The notes under the pieces are model-generated. The model ran no database searches and was not told where the DNA came from. It saw only the letters and a program-made list of their open reading frames with translations. DNA of 64,000 bases. Source: Leisingera daeponensis DSM 23529 (GTDB lineage Bacteria; Pseudomonadota; Alphaproteobacteria; Rhodobacterales; Rhodobacteraceae). The stretch covers positions 3,541,225 to 3,605,224 of the forward strand of contig NZ_KI421500.1 of assembly GCF_000473145.1 (NCBI RefSeq). Reading direction: 5' to 3'. Each line of letters begins with the position of its first letter. Within the stretch, counting starts at the first letter, position 1. Of the stretch, positions 53,301 to 61,033 are shown piece by piece. The position numbers were made by a program, and so were the translations under genes.

Positions 53301-54301
53301 ATCGTGCATTCGGTCGGGCCGTAGAGATTGACCAGCCGGCAACCGGGGCGGGCTTCAAAAATCCGGGTGGCGAGTTTTCGGGTCAAGGCCTCGCCGCCGC
53401 TGAACAGGCTGGTGAGGGTGGTGCAGTTTTCGAATGCCGGCAGGTCAACCAGCGCCTGCAGCAGAGTCGGCACCCCCTGCAGCATGGTGACCCCGTGCTG
53501 TTTGATCTGCTCGATCAGTGCTTCCGGATCACGGTAAACGCCGGGGCGGCCCATCACCACCCGAACGCCGCAGCAGACTGCCAGCAGCTCCCATTGCGCG
53601 GCGTCAAAGCTGACCGGGGTCTTTTGCAGGATGACTTCGCCGACCCGCAGCTTCTGCTCGGTTTGCAGCCAGGTCAGCTGGTTCAGAATTGCAGCGTGGG
53701 AAATGCCGACGCCCTTGGGGGCACCGGTGGTGCCGGAGGTGTAGATCATATAGGCCAGATCGTCTTCCAGCAACGCGGGGCCGCACAGGCAGTCGCTGTC
53801 TTCTCCGCTGGGGACTGCATCCAGGGCATCAAGAGTGATCACGGTGACCCCAGGCAGGATCATTTCGGCCAAGCGGCCGCGCAGCTTGTCCTGGGTGACG
53901 ATCACATCGACGCCAGCGTCGCGGATCATATAGGTGAGCCGGTCCACCGGGTAATCGGTGCCCAGCGGCAAATAGGCGCCGCCGGAGAACAGAATTCCCC
54001 AGAGGCCGGCCATCATTTCGGCGGAGGAGTCCGCAAACAGACCTACCCTGCTTCCCGCGCCGACGCCTGCACGTTTCAGGCGGGCGGCCAGGCGGGCGGC
54101 GTATTCGGCCAGATCGCTGTAGCGCAGCGCGCTGGTATCGTCGCAGACCGCAATTTCTTCGCTGCGGCAGCGCACCTGCAGCATCAGCATATCAACCAGC
54201 GAGGTGCGTTCCGACGCGGCGCGCAGCAACGCGCGGGTGATATCTGTCTGCTGGGGGCGGGCGGCAACGGGGGTGGAGAGGAGCGAGTCAGGAGTGCTCA
54301 T
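50360..54301 (-). CDS. igiD: Indigoidine synthetase, NRPS A-Ox-T-TE (1313 aa)
   Basis: Makes the blue bipyridyl pigment indigoidine from two L-glutamines. The adenylation domain spans about 40-500 and resumes after an inserted oxidase domain (about 550-870, flavin type); the A10 lysine is Lys931 in SASGKVDVNAL. Lining up with GrsA by eye gives the specificity residues D-A-W-Q-F-G-L-I-N-K, the code I remember for glutamine in indigoidine synthetases. The carrier domain has DDFFEIGGDSLK (Ser989) and the thioesterase has WGYSFGARVAYE (Ser1118) with a late ADHYELL histidine. All domains look intact. Confidence 0.93.
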   Translation of the reverse strand: MSTPDSLLSTPVAARPQQTDITRALLRAASERTSLVDMLMLQVRCRSEEIAVCDDTSALRYSDLAEYAARLAARLKRAGVGAGSRVGLFADSSAEMMAGLWGILFSGGAYLPLGTDYPVDRLTYMIRDAGVDVIVTQDKLRGRLAEMILPGVTVITLDALDAVPSGEDSDCLCGPALLEDDLAYMIYTSGTTGAPKGVGISHAAILNQLTWLQTEQKLRVGEVILQKTPVSFDAAQWELLAVCCGVRVVMGRPGVYRDPEALIEQIKQHGVTMLQGVPTLLQALVDLPAFENCTTLTSLFSGGEALTRKLATRIFEARPGCRLVNLYGPTECTINATAQTVDPAGLENGPEMIPIGQPAANTSCWVLDENLQPVADGVSGELYISGRQLANGYHNRDELTAERFITWISPAGGMPLRLYKTGDLVRRNPDGGLQFQGRADNQVKFRGYRIELDEIRLAIENHDWVKAAGVFIKPHARTGQPVLAAGIELNPREAPLMDQGNAGAHHHSKKSRLQVRAQLSGAGLRSAAETEGRKTYALAGKEAGAAQRQLAFARKTYRFYEGGEVTAGDVLSVLTQPEQPASGTGGLEQLSAQDLGYLLRWLGQFTSAERLLPKHAYASPGALNATQVYVELANVAGFEPGYYYYHPARHELVQTAPRPASAAPVMQLHFVGKIPAIEPVYKNNIREVLEFETGHILGLMDHILPSHGLGIGAGTDAPDALPHLHCGPGHVYIAGYAVTAHADRQTELPVDFYVQAHGSKVSGLAPGHYAYRDGGLQPFSRHIMEQRHVIAINQRVYQRASGMISMVSRDAERWHAYIDLGRSLQRVQQNSCRIGTMSSGYSSKSGNDLVAATRLKEILNEHGFACGACYSAVFGKVSAEQIAHEGMHEDSVHMEGPAELIRRDLQSLLPDYMVPSKLALVPSIPCSASGKVDVNALKAFPEFDDAAAEREIIKPRNETETALAEIWCAQIGLEDVSVQDDFFEIGGDSLKAVKLVQGINRAFDTSLPVQVLFEDTTIEALARRLTEGGAGSGLSRAVPLKKGTGSPVFCWPGLGGYPMNLRHLAQALGTPRPVIGVQASGVNPGEQVCGSIQDMAARDAELIREAHPEGPYTLWGYSFGARVAYETAYQLEQAGCEVAELTLIAPGSPELPGGDPVRAEEAALFRDASFLTILYSVFSQTIAPERVSPVIETVSDLDGFVAYIAAEKPDLDPGTILRITRLVTQTYAPEYGLQIEQRQVAAPVRLFKAAGDNLSFLEEATRTLAAPAPVHALAADHYELLKPGGVSELAAAIRRHVPAWQPARPETRNLQEA

Positions 54302-54315
54302 GATATGTCCTGTCA

Positions 54316-54330
54316 GGTAATGGAATGGTC
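54316..54330 (-). promoter_or_regulatory. igi-type operator half-site before igiD
   Basis: Reads GGTAATGGAATGGTC on the plus strand, close to the igiD start. It shares GGTxATGGAAT with the operator at 56188-56215. Confidence 0.5.
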
Positions 54331-54386
54331 GTTACAAAACTGGCTGCTGCTCACCGCCGAAAATGCTGGCAGTGAGCATGTCGCTG

Positions 54387-54406
54387 TGCAGCGGGCACGC
54401 CCGCTG
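54387..54406 (-). terminator. Hairpin between the racemase-like gene and igiD
   Basis: GCAGCGGGC and its complement form a 9-bp stem with a 2-base loop 10 bases after the upstream stop. Without a T-run it may act as a partial terminator or an mRNA stabiliser that sets the ratio of upstream to igiD product. Confidence 0.5.
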
Positions 54407-54415
54407 CGGGTTGGG

Positions 54416-55165
54416 TCAGTGGTTTTCGTAAAGAAGGCCGCGGCCGGGGATCGGATCGGTCACTCCGCAGCTGCGCAAGGCGTGCCAGTAAAGAACCGCA
54501 TTATTCGACAGCACCGGCTTTCCGATCCAGGTTTCAGCGGCGGCGGCAAAATCAGCCATGGGAACATTGGTGCCCACTTGGACAATGGCGTCCACATTCG
54601 GCCCGTCAACGTCCAGCACCGCATCACGCAGGTTTTCCAGGGTAACGTCGGAGATGTTAGACGGCGTCCGCCCGCCAAGCCCGTGCGTGGCTGCAACCTC
54701 TATCCCGCTGTCGGTGAAGAACCGCGAAACCGGCTCATCGCCCAGTTCCAGATAGGGCGAAATGAGGCCAATTCGCCTGATGCCGCCAAGTGCCTTCAGC
54801 GCAGCCAGGATGGCATCAGCGCTCAAAATGATCTTTGCACCCCCTGCTGCTTCCGCAAGACGGCCATGCAGAGCCTCATGCGCAGAGTGGCCCTCCCAAT
54901 AGCCATCAGGCGACACCGCGGCAATGACCGCCCCAACGCCGCAATGGCGCAGGCTGCGGATGGCGTCCGGCGTGGAACTGCGGATGTTTTCAATGACCCG
55001 GTTGAAGCCCGCCTCATGGGTCAGAGAGTCATCGTCGATGATCATCCTGCCGATGTGGTTTGTAACGCCAACGGGGCGCATGGCCTCCATCTCCGGCTGA
55101 GCGGACGTGTTGGTCGATGGAATGGCGACACCGACGCGCAGCCGTTTTCCCAGAAAGTTGCTCAT
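54416..55165 (-). CDS. Asp/Glu racemase/maleate isomerase-like protein, indigoidine cluster (249 aa)
   Basis: The fold is suggested by VGVAIPSTNTSAQPEMEAM at the N-terminus, GVGAVIAAVSPDGYWEGHSA, RRIGLISPYLELGDEPVSRF and VDAIVQVGTNVPMADF, the order seen in maleate isomerases and arylmalonate decarboxylases. At the two catalytic cysteine positions I read serine (AVSPDG) and glycine (VGTNVP), so classical cysteine chemistry seems lost. It corresponds to igiC by position. A half-operator precedes its start. Confidence 0.75.
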   Translation of the reverse strand: MSNFLGKRLRVGVAIPSTNTSAQPEMEAMRPVGVTNHIGRMIIDDDSLTHEAGFNRVIENIRSSTPDAIRSLRHCGVGAVIAAVSPDGYWEGHSAHEALHGRLAEAAGGAKIILSADAILAALKALGGIRRIGLISPYLELGDEPVSRFFTDSGIEVAATHGLGGRTPSNISDVTLENLRDAVLDVDGPNVDAIVQVGTNVPMADFAAAAETWIGKPVLSNNAVLYWHALRSCGVTDPIPGRGLLYENH

Positions 55166-55176
55166 GAATTTTTCCC

Positions 55177-55190
55177 GTAAATAGAATGGT
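55177..55190 (-). promoter_or_regulatory. igi-type operator half-site before the racemase-like gene
   Basis: GTAAATAGAATGGT on the plus strand; related to the sites before igiD and the dehydrogenase gene. Confidence 0.45.
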
Positions 55191-55215
55191 TTTTGTCTAT
55201 GTTTGGGGCGCGGCT

Positions 55216-56115
55216 CTACTGCGAGGCGAGGTAGGTGGCAGCCATATCTGCGCTGCCATGGCCTTGGGCCTGCGCCCGCCTGTACCGGGTCAGGCCCGCC
55301 TCGGCCAAGTCCGCCCTCACACCGGCCTCCAGCGCGGCGCCGACTATCAGGGCACTGTCCTTGACGGCATTGTCGATGGTGAAAGCCGGAGTGAAATTTC
55401 CCGATGCCATGGCCTGGGCTTTCATCTGAAAGAAGGGCGTATCCAGCGGCCCGCCGCGCAGAGTGTCCGCCACCAGTTGCGGGTCCAGCCCCAGGCCGCG
55501 GGCCAGCGCCAGGCTCTCTGCCGCTCCGTGGGTCAGAGCGAAGACCCAGCTGTTCAACGCCAGTTTCAGCCGCGTCGCCATACCGGGGGCGGTATCGAGC
55601 CAGCGGGTGGCTTTGCCGACCGCATCCAGCACCGGCTGGACGGCTTCCTTGGTGCTGTCCGGACCGGCCGCCAGCACAAGCAGCTGGCCCGCCTCTGCGG
55701 GTTGGCGGGTGCCAAGCACCGGCGCGTCGATCAAGGTGAGCCCCTTGCGGGCCGCCAGCGTTTCCAGCCCGGGCATGTCGGCCGGCCCGACTGTGCTCAT
55801 CTGCAGCCAGCAGACGGGCGTAGCGGGCACGCTGTCCGCGTCCGGCAGCGCCGACATCACGTCTGCGATGGCGCTGGCGTCTTTCAGCATGGTCACGATG
55901 ACATCGGCGTGGAGGGCTGCCCCGGCGGGATCCGCAGCCGGAGTGATATTCGGTGCCGCCAAAGAAAGCGCTTTGTCAGGGGTCCGGTTCCATACGCTGA
56001 CCTGGCAGCCGGCCGCCGCGATGTTGCGGGCCATCGGTGCGCCCATCAGCCCGGCTCCCAGAACGGCCACACGCAGGGCGGGGCAGGGCGGCGGCGAAAT
56101 CGCGTCGGTTGTCAT
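55216..56115 (-). CDS. NAD(P)-dependent 3-hydroxyisobutyrate dehydrogenase-family protein, indigoidine cluster (299 aa)
   Basis: Rossmann motif VAVLGAGLMGAPMARNIAAA near residue 16, the substrate loop STVGPADMPG and catalytic lysine region LKLALNSWVFALTHGAAESL (Lys in RLKLALN) are typical of beta-hydroxyacid dehydrogenases. First gene of the igi-type operon; corresponds to igiB by order. It may reduce or interconvert a precursor or shunt product; its role in pigment formation is not established by the sequence. Confidence 0.82.
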   Translation of the reverse strand: MTTDAISPPPCPALRVAVLGAGLMGAPMARNIAAAGCQVSVWNRTPDKALSLAAPNITPAADPAGAALHADVIVTMLKDASAIADVMSALPDADSVPATPVCWLQMSTVGPADMPGLETLAARKGLTLIDAPVLGTRQPAEAGQLLVLAAGPDSTKEAVQPVLDAVGKATRWLDTAPGMATRLKLALNSWVFALTHGAAESLALARGLGLDPQLVADTLRGGPLDTPFFQMKAQAMASGNFTPAFTIDNAVKDSALIVGAALEAGVRADLAEAGLTRYRRAQAQGHGSADMAATYLASQ

Positions 56116-56187
56116 GTCAAGCCTCTGGTTCTCGGGGGCAAGCGCCTGCTGAGGGGGGATCCCGCTTGGACGCCTGGTATCTGGGGG

Positions 56188-56219
56188 CGGTTATGGAATA
56201 TTCATTCCATAACCGTCAA
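56188..56219 (-). promoter_or_regulatory. Promoter and TetR-type operator of the indigoidine operon
   Basis: A perfect 12-bp inverted repeat (CGGTTATGGAAT at 56188-56199, complement at 56204-56215, 4-base spacer) covers a promoter with -35 TTGACG (56219-56214) and -10 CATAAC (56195-56190), 18 bases apart. A repressor bound there would block RNA polymerase. It lies 73 bases before the dehydrogenase start and directly follows the tetR gene's 3' end (56248). Confidence 0.7.
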
Positions 56220-56247
56220 CAACCAAAAGAAGAACTTCGCAATACTG

Positions 56248-56844
56248 TTACACCGTGGCGATGGAGGCTTCGACGATACTGTGCAGATAGGGCTGGCGGG
56301 AGGCTGCCGGAAGCCCCTTGCTGACGACCCTAATTCCCTGAATTACCGCAACAAAATACCTGGATAGCATTTCGCAGTCCTGTTCAGGCGAAATTTCGCC
56401 GGTCTTTTGGCCGTGCCTCAGGAGGCGCAGCAGTCCGCTCTCCAGCCGCTGGAAATGCTGTGCGACCAGCGCGCTGAGTTCCGGATCCCGGCCGGAAATC
56501 TCCAGGCTGCTGTTGGCGGCAAAGCAGCCAAAGCCCTCGTGGTCGCTCAACTCGTCATCAACGATTGATATCAGCAATGCCCGGAGGCTGCCGCGCACAT
56601 CAGAGGAGCGGGAGATCTTCGCGACATTCCCGGTGGTTGCTCTCCGGTATTCCTTAAGAGCCAGCGCGAAAAGCGTTTTTTTGCCGCCAAAGGAATTGTA
56701 TATGGTGCTGCGGGACAGGCCGGTTGCTGCCACCAGATCATTCATCGAGGTTGCGGCATAGCCATTGCGCCAGAATGTGCGCATCACAGCGTCAACCACC
56801 GCACCTTCATCAAATTCTCTGGGCCTCATGATGTGCTCAACCAT
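56248..56844 (-). CDS. TetR-family repressor next to the indigoidine operon (198 aa)
   Basis: N-terminal helix-turn-helix DAVMRTFWRNGYAATSMNDL, VAATGLSRSTIYNSFGGKKT is standard; the C-terminal ligand domain (FGCFAANSSLEISGRDPELS) resembles the AcrR/YcdC class. It is encoded in the same direction just upstream of the operon promoter. A half-operator overlaps its own start (56840-56857), implying autorepression. ATG 56844 or ATG 56829 may be the start. Confidence 0.88.
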   Translation of the reverse strand: MVEHIMRPREFDEGAVVDAVMRTFWRNGYAATSMNDLVAATGLSRSTIYNSFGGKKTLFALALKEYRRATTGNVAKISRSSDVRGSLRALLISIVDDELSDHEGFGCFAANSSLEISGRDPELSALVAQHFQRLESGLLRLLRHGQKTGEISPEQDCEMLSRYFVAVIQGIRVVSKGLPAASRQPYLHSIVEASIATV

Positions 56845-56857
56845 TCTGTACCGAATG
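56840..56857. promoter_or_regulatory. igi-type operator overlapping the tetR start
   Basis: ACCATTCTGTACC on the plus strand plus GAATG (56853-56857) makes CATTC-N6-GAATG; related to the operator before the dehydrogenase gene. Confidence 0.45.
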
Positions 56858-57418
56858 TTTCAGAACTATGCCAGAAAAGTGTCCCGTGCAACTATGTTGT
56901 GTAAGTGATTGGGAGAGGCGGAATAAACGGCAAGGCATCAGCCAACGGCAGGGGCAAACTCCTGCGGTATCATCCGTGGAAACTTGGACCTTATCGCATT
57001 GTTCAGCACCGTACCGGAACGGCCCCCAATTCCGCCGCGCCAGGATGGCCTGACCGGCGTCTTGCACCGGTCATGATCCTCGGGGCTTCTATTGTCACGT
57101 TTTGCCTGGCGCGTGCATCTGCTGATTTCGGTCTCCGCGGAGAACTCTAACAAGCTTCGAGGATGGTTTTGGGGATCACATCATGTCCGCCTGCTGCGCC
57201 GGGCGGAATTTCACTTTTTGAACAGAAGCCGCAGCAGGCGCAGGGGGCGGGAAGGCGCAGCCGCTTTGCACGCAAGGGGAAAGCGGTGACAGGCGAAAGT
57301 CACCGTTTCGGTTTTTTTAAATTATTCTCAACATTCGCTTCCCAGGATGCAGCAGCCGGCCCTAGTCTGCCGGAACGGACACAGAGCCTTGCCGGAATAT
57401 AATAACGACGGACACTCC
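56858..57418. other. Intergenic region between tetR and the hybrid kinase
   Basis: About 560 bases with no gene I can support. It contains a perfect 11-bp inverted repeat (CGCCTGCTGCG 57188-57198 with 57230-57240), and a terminator-like CGGTGAC/GTCACCG hairpin (57284-57305) followed by a seven-T run (57312-57318) on the plus strand. A short frame ending near 57150 (with VMILGASIVTFCLARASADF) could be a decayed gene. Confidence 0.4.
57284..57318 (+). terminator. Terminator-like hairpin upstream of the hybrid kinase
   Basis: CGGTGAC and GTCACCG with an 8-base loop, then TTTCGG and seven T residues. No gene is seen upstream on this strand, so it may end a small RNA or a lost gene, or attenuate the kinase operon. 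Confidence 0.5.
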
Positions 57419-59284
57419 ATGACAAAGCAGCGTGTCACGCGAAGATATCTCAGGCTGCGCAGCGGAATTGCCCTGGCGATTTTACTGGCAGCCGCAGTGG
57501 CCGCCTTTTGCGTCACCCTGACCGGGCACAACAGCGTCGCCCGGCGGGCGGACAACACAATGGTGCTGGACCAGATCCTGGTCTCTCTCGCCGAGCTGGC
57601 GCTGGCGTTTGAAGCCGTTAAGGACGACCCTGGCAGCCAGCAGGCGCTGATCGCGCACGGGCGCATCCGGCGGAGCGCGCGGCCCGCAGCGGACTCGCTT
57701 GCCGCGCTGACCGCCCCTGGTGCGCTGGCGGCCTTTTCGCCGCAGGCGCAGCAGATCCTGTCCCAGCCGGCGCTGAACCCGGTATCCGAGCTGAAGGACA
57801 TTCTGTTCCTGGCTGCGCATCTGACGGATCCCGCCGGAGACCGGCAGGCCGAAGGTGATGCGAAAGCCGCGGCCCTGGCCGCCAATCTGTCCAGGCGGCT
57901 GCTGCCGGTGCTGATGGAGGTGAAGGATGCGGAGGCGCGGACCGGCCGGATCGCGGCGGAGCGGCAGCTGACCTATGCGCTGGCGGCGGTGCTGATCGGG
58001 GCCATAGGGGTATTTGTCGCCATCCGGTTCGTGCATGTGCCAATGGAGCGGTTCATCATCAGCGCGCAGTCGGAGATCGAGGCAAGCCGGCGCAAGGCGG
58101 AGGCGGCGTCGGAGGCCAAATCCGTGTTTCTGGCGACGATGAGCCACGAAATCCGGACCCCGCTGAATGGTGTGCTGGGCCTGGCGGAGCTGCTGAACGA
58201 CACCGCGCTTGATGACAATCAGCGCCATATGATCCGGATGATGATCGTCAGCGGGAACTCTCTGCTGAGCATCATCAACGACGTCCTGGACCTGTCCAAG
58301 GCCGAGGCCGGCAAGCTGGAGATGGAGGCCGAGGCGTTCAACGTCCGGGGTCTGTGCCTGGAGGTGATTGACCTGTTTTCAGCTCGCGCCCAGAGCGCCA
58401 GCATCGGCTTGACCTTGCAGGAGAGCGCCGGGGTCAGCAATTGGCATGTGCTGGGATACGGCACCGCGGTGCGCCAGATCGTCGTGAACCTGGTCAGCAA
58501 CGCGCTGAAGTTCACCGGCAGCGGCTCGGTCTGCGTCATGCTGCAGGAACTTCCCTCAGGTCAGGACGGCACCCGGGTGATCCGGATAGCCGTCAAGGAC
58601 ACCGGAATCGGGGTGCCGCCGGAAGCCCAGGAACGGATTTTCGAGCAATTCGCGCAGGCCGATGCCACCACCACCACGCGGTTTGGCGGAACGGGGCTGG
58701 GGCTGGCGATTGTCAAAAACCTCACCGGGGCGATCGGCGGCACGATTGCGCTGGAAAGCGCGGAGGGCGTGGGATCGGAGTTCACCGTGGAGTTTCCGGT
58801 GAAAGATGTGCCGCCTCCGGCCGAAGTGCCCCAGCCCGGGCCGGTTGGTGCCGTGTTCAGCAAGAAGGTGTTGGTTGCCGACGACAACCGGGTCAACCAG
58901 ATGATCGCGGGCAAGATGCTGGAGCGTCTGGGCTGCACCGTGATGACAGCAGGCGACGGCGTGGAGGCTGTCGGGCTGGCGCGCAGCTGGGCGCCGGATC
59001 TGGTGCTGATGGATGTGCGGATGCCGGAGATGGACGGTCTAGACGCCACCCGGGCGATCCGGGCCAAAGAGCGGGAGCTGGGCCTGCCGCCGGTGCCGGT
59101 CATCGGATTGTCAGCCAATGCGATGAGCGAGCAGCGCGCCGAGGGCCTGGCGGCGGGCATGGACGACTATCTGGCAAAACCTGTCACCAAAGCAGCGCTG
59201 GCGGCCGCCCTGACCCGGCTGTGGCCGGAAGAGGCCGCCGCGCCCGAGGCCTCCGCAGCGGAAGGAAGTTCAAAATGCGCCTGA
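57419..59284 (+). CDS. Hybrid sensor histidine kinase with C-terminal receiver (621 aa)
   Basis: Two membrane helices (about 16-36 and 184-203) flank a ~145-residue periplasmic helical domain. A HisKA domain has [11 protein letters not shown] with His243, the HATPase has [18 protein letters not shown] and [13 protein letters not shown], and a receiver follows ([22 protein letters not shown]). There is no HPt domain, so a separate phosphotransferase is expected. Its stop overlaps the start of a PotD-like binding protein by 10 bases, suggesting that protein presents a ligand to the periplasmic domain. ATG 57419 begins [14 protein letters not shown]. Confidence 0.9.
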   Translation: MTKQRVTRRYLRLRSGIALAILLAAAVAAFCVTLTGHNSVARRADNTMVLDQILVSLAELALAFEAVKDDPGSQQALIAHGRIRRSARPAADSLAALTAPGALAAFSPQAQQILSQPALNPVSELKDILFLAAHLTDPAGDRQAEGDAKAAALAANLSRRLLPVLMEVKDAEARTGRIAAERQLTYALAAVLIGAIGVFVAIRFVHVPMERFIISAQSEIEASRRKAEAASEAKSVFLATMSHEIRTPLNGVLGLAELLNDTALDDNQRHMIRMMIVSGNSLLSIINDVLDLSKAEAGKLEMEAEAFNVRGLCLEVIDLFSARAQSASIGLTLQESAGVSNWHVLGYGTAVRQIVVNLVSNALKFTGSGSVCVMLQELPSGQDGTRVIRIAVKDTGIGVPPEAQERIFEQFAQADATTTTRFGGTGLGLAIVKNLTGAIGGTIALESAEGVGSEFTVEFPVKDVPPPAEVPQPGPVGAVFSKKVLVADDNRVNQMIAGKMLERLGCTVMTAGDGVEAVGLARSWAPDLVLMDVRMPEMDGLDATRAIRAKERELGLPPVPVIGLSANAMSEQRAEGLAAGMDDYLAKPVTKAALAAALTRLWPEEAAAPEASAAEGSSKCA

Positions 59285-60354
59285 AGATAATCGCCGCCGC
59301 CCTGTCCGCTGTATCTGCGATGGCCGGTCCGGCCGCCGCCGATCCCGGCCGGGTTCTTCTTTATAACTGGAGCGGCTACATCGCCCCGGAAACGGCCGGG
59401 AAGTTCCAGGACGCAACCGGCAAGAGGCTGGTGCTCGACACTTACGGCGAGGCCGATGAGGCTGAGGCGCGGCTGCTTGCCCGCGGCACCGGCTACGACC
59501 TGGCGGTGGTGTCTTCGGAAACCGTCGGCCGTCTGGTGGAGGCGGGGGCGATCCGGCAGATCGGGCTTTCGGGTATTCCGAACGCGGCGGCCATCGACCA
59601 GCAGCTGATGCAGCTCTATCTGGACGCCACGCCGCAGGCTGAGGGCTATGCGCTGCCGTATCTCTGGGGCACCACTGGCATCGCCTATGACCGAGGCGCC
59701 GTGCTGGAACGGCTGCCGGATGCGCCGCTTGACAGCTGGGCGCTGGTGTTCGACCCCGCCAACGCCAGCAAGCTTGCGGACTGCGGCATCACGATCGTCG
59801 ATTCCGTGGAGGAGGTTGTGGCGGCCGCGCTTGCCTATCTTGGCCTGGATCCGCAATCGCGCTCAGAGCAGGACATGGAGGCGGCCTTTGACGTTCTGTC
59901 GGCCATTGCGCCCTATGTCCGGTCATTCGATGTGGATCAGTATGATGCCCTGTTGCGCGGCGAGGTCTGCCTGGCCGTCACCTGGAGCACAGACGGGCTG
60001 GCGCCGCTGCTGGAGCAGGGGACCGACCGCTATCATTATGCGATGCCCCGGGAGGGCACCAACTTGTGGGCCGACCTGTTTGTCATCCCAAGCGATGCTG
60101 GCGATCTCGGCGCGCCGGAGCAACTGATGGATTTCATGCTGGCGCCTGAGATGATGGCGGCGGCGGCGCGGTTCACCAATGCCATCAGCAGCGTTTCATT
60201 TCCCGAAGCGGGCGCCGGCGAACCGGGCTATGACAGCCCTGCGGCCGCGCTGCCGCCTGACGCCCGCGGCAGGCTCTATCTTCTGCCCTCCCGCAGCGGG
60301 GCGGAAAAGCGCCTTCTGGACCGCCGCTGGAGATTGCTTCAGATCGGGATGTAA
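59275..60354 (+). CDS. PotD/PotF-like periplasmic polyamine-type binding protein (359 aa)
   Basis: Signal peptide ([20 protein letters not shown], cleavage AAA-D), then LLYNWSGYIAPETAGKFQDA, the hallmark of spermidine/putrescine binding proteins, with GYDLAVVSSETVGRLVEAGA and ALPYLWGTTGIAYDRG. No permease or ATPase is encoded near it. Overlap with the kinase gene suggests it is a sensor component, comparable in concept to NspS of Vibrio cholerae. Whether it binds a polyamine is not shown by sequence alone. Confidence 0.85.
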   Translation: MRLKIIAAALSAVSAMAGPAAADPGRVLLYNWSGYIAPETAGKFQDATGKRLVLDTYGEADEAEARLLARGTGYDLAVVSSETVGRLVEAGAIRQIGLSGIPNAAAIDQQLMQLYLDATPQAEGYALPYLWGTTGIAYDRGAVLERLPDAPLDSWALVFDPANASKLADCGITIVDSVEEVVAAALAYLGLDPQSRSEQDMEAAFDVLSAIAPYVRSFDVDQYDALLRGEVCLAVTWSTDGLAPLLEQGTDRYHYAMPREGTNLWADLFVIPSDAGDLGAPEQLMDFMLAPEMMAAAARFTNAISSVSFPEAGAGEPGYDSPAAALPPDARGRLYLLPSRSGAEKRLLDRRWRLLQIGM

Positions 60355-60562
60355 CCGCAGGAGGCGGCACCGCGCCGCGGGCTGCCTTGGCCGTCTGCTG
60401 AAAGTGCAATAGCGCGCCCTGCGCCGGTGCGGGGCGGATGCGCGGGGTCCGATAGGGCAGGGGGCTGTTCACGGCCAGCCTTTGGCGGACTGCTGCCGGA
60501 AATTCCTGTCAGGCTGCTCCGGGGACCGGACGCGCGCAAAGGTCGGGAAGGCGGCTCTGGTA

Positions 60563-61033
60563 TCAGGTTGCCGCCGCGGGGAATTCGACGATCCGCCAAT
60601 AACGGCCGACCATCTCGACGAGCTGCAGAAAATCGCGCCCGGCTGTCTCCTTTACGATATAGCCTGCGGCATTCAAGCCGTAGGCCGCATCAATGTCCTG
60701 GTCATGGCGGGAGGTGGTCAGGAAGAACACCGCCGTGCCGCTGAGTTCAGGGTCCTTGCGCAGTTCCCGGACAAGGTCGATGCCGTTCATCCGCGGCATG
60801 TTGATGTCTGCGAGCAGCACAAACGGCGGCTGGATCCGCTCCTTTCCGCCCGTGCCCCGCAAGATGTCCAGGGCTTCGATGCCGTCGGCCGCCCGGGTGA
60901 TCGTGTTGGAAATGCGGACCTTGCGGAAAGCCCGCAGGACGGCTTTGGCATCGCCGGTGTCGTCTTCAACCAGGAGAATTTTCAGGTCTCCGTGGGGGCT
61001 GGCGCCGCTGCTGCGGGGTGTCATTTTAATCAC
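60563..61033 (-). CDS. Receiver-only response regulator, Rcp1-like (156 aa)
   Basis: A single CheY-like domain of the class that pairs with phytochrome-type kinases: KILLVEDDTGDAKAVLRAFR with the acidic pair, phospho-acceptor Asp in VLLADINMPRMNGIDLVREL, Thr in FFLTTSRHD and Lys in YIVKETAGRDF. No output domain. The gene overlaps the upstream kinase stop by 8 bases, so the two form a coupled pair. Confidence 0.9.
   Translation of the reverse strand: MIKMTPRSSGASPHGDLKILLVEDDTGDAKAVLRAFRKVRISNTITRAADGIEALDILRGTGGKERIQPPFVLLADINMPRMNGIDLVRELRKDPELSGTAVFFLTTSRHDQDIDAAYGLNAAGYIVKETAGRDFLQLVEMVGRYWRIVEFPAAAT

Noticed and set aside
51623..55180. 1185-codon open frame on the plus strand opposite the NRPS and racemase-like genes
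   Set aside because: Arginine/histidine/glutamine-rich composition with no domain; mirror image of igiD codon usage.
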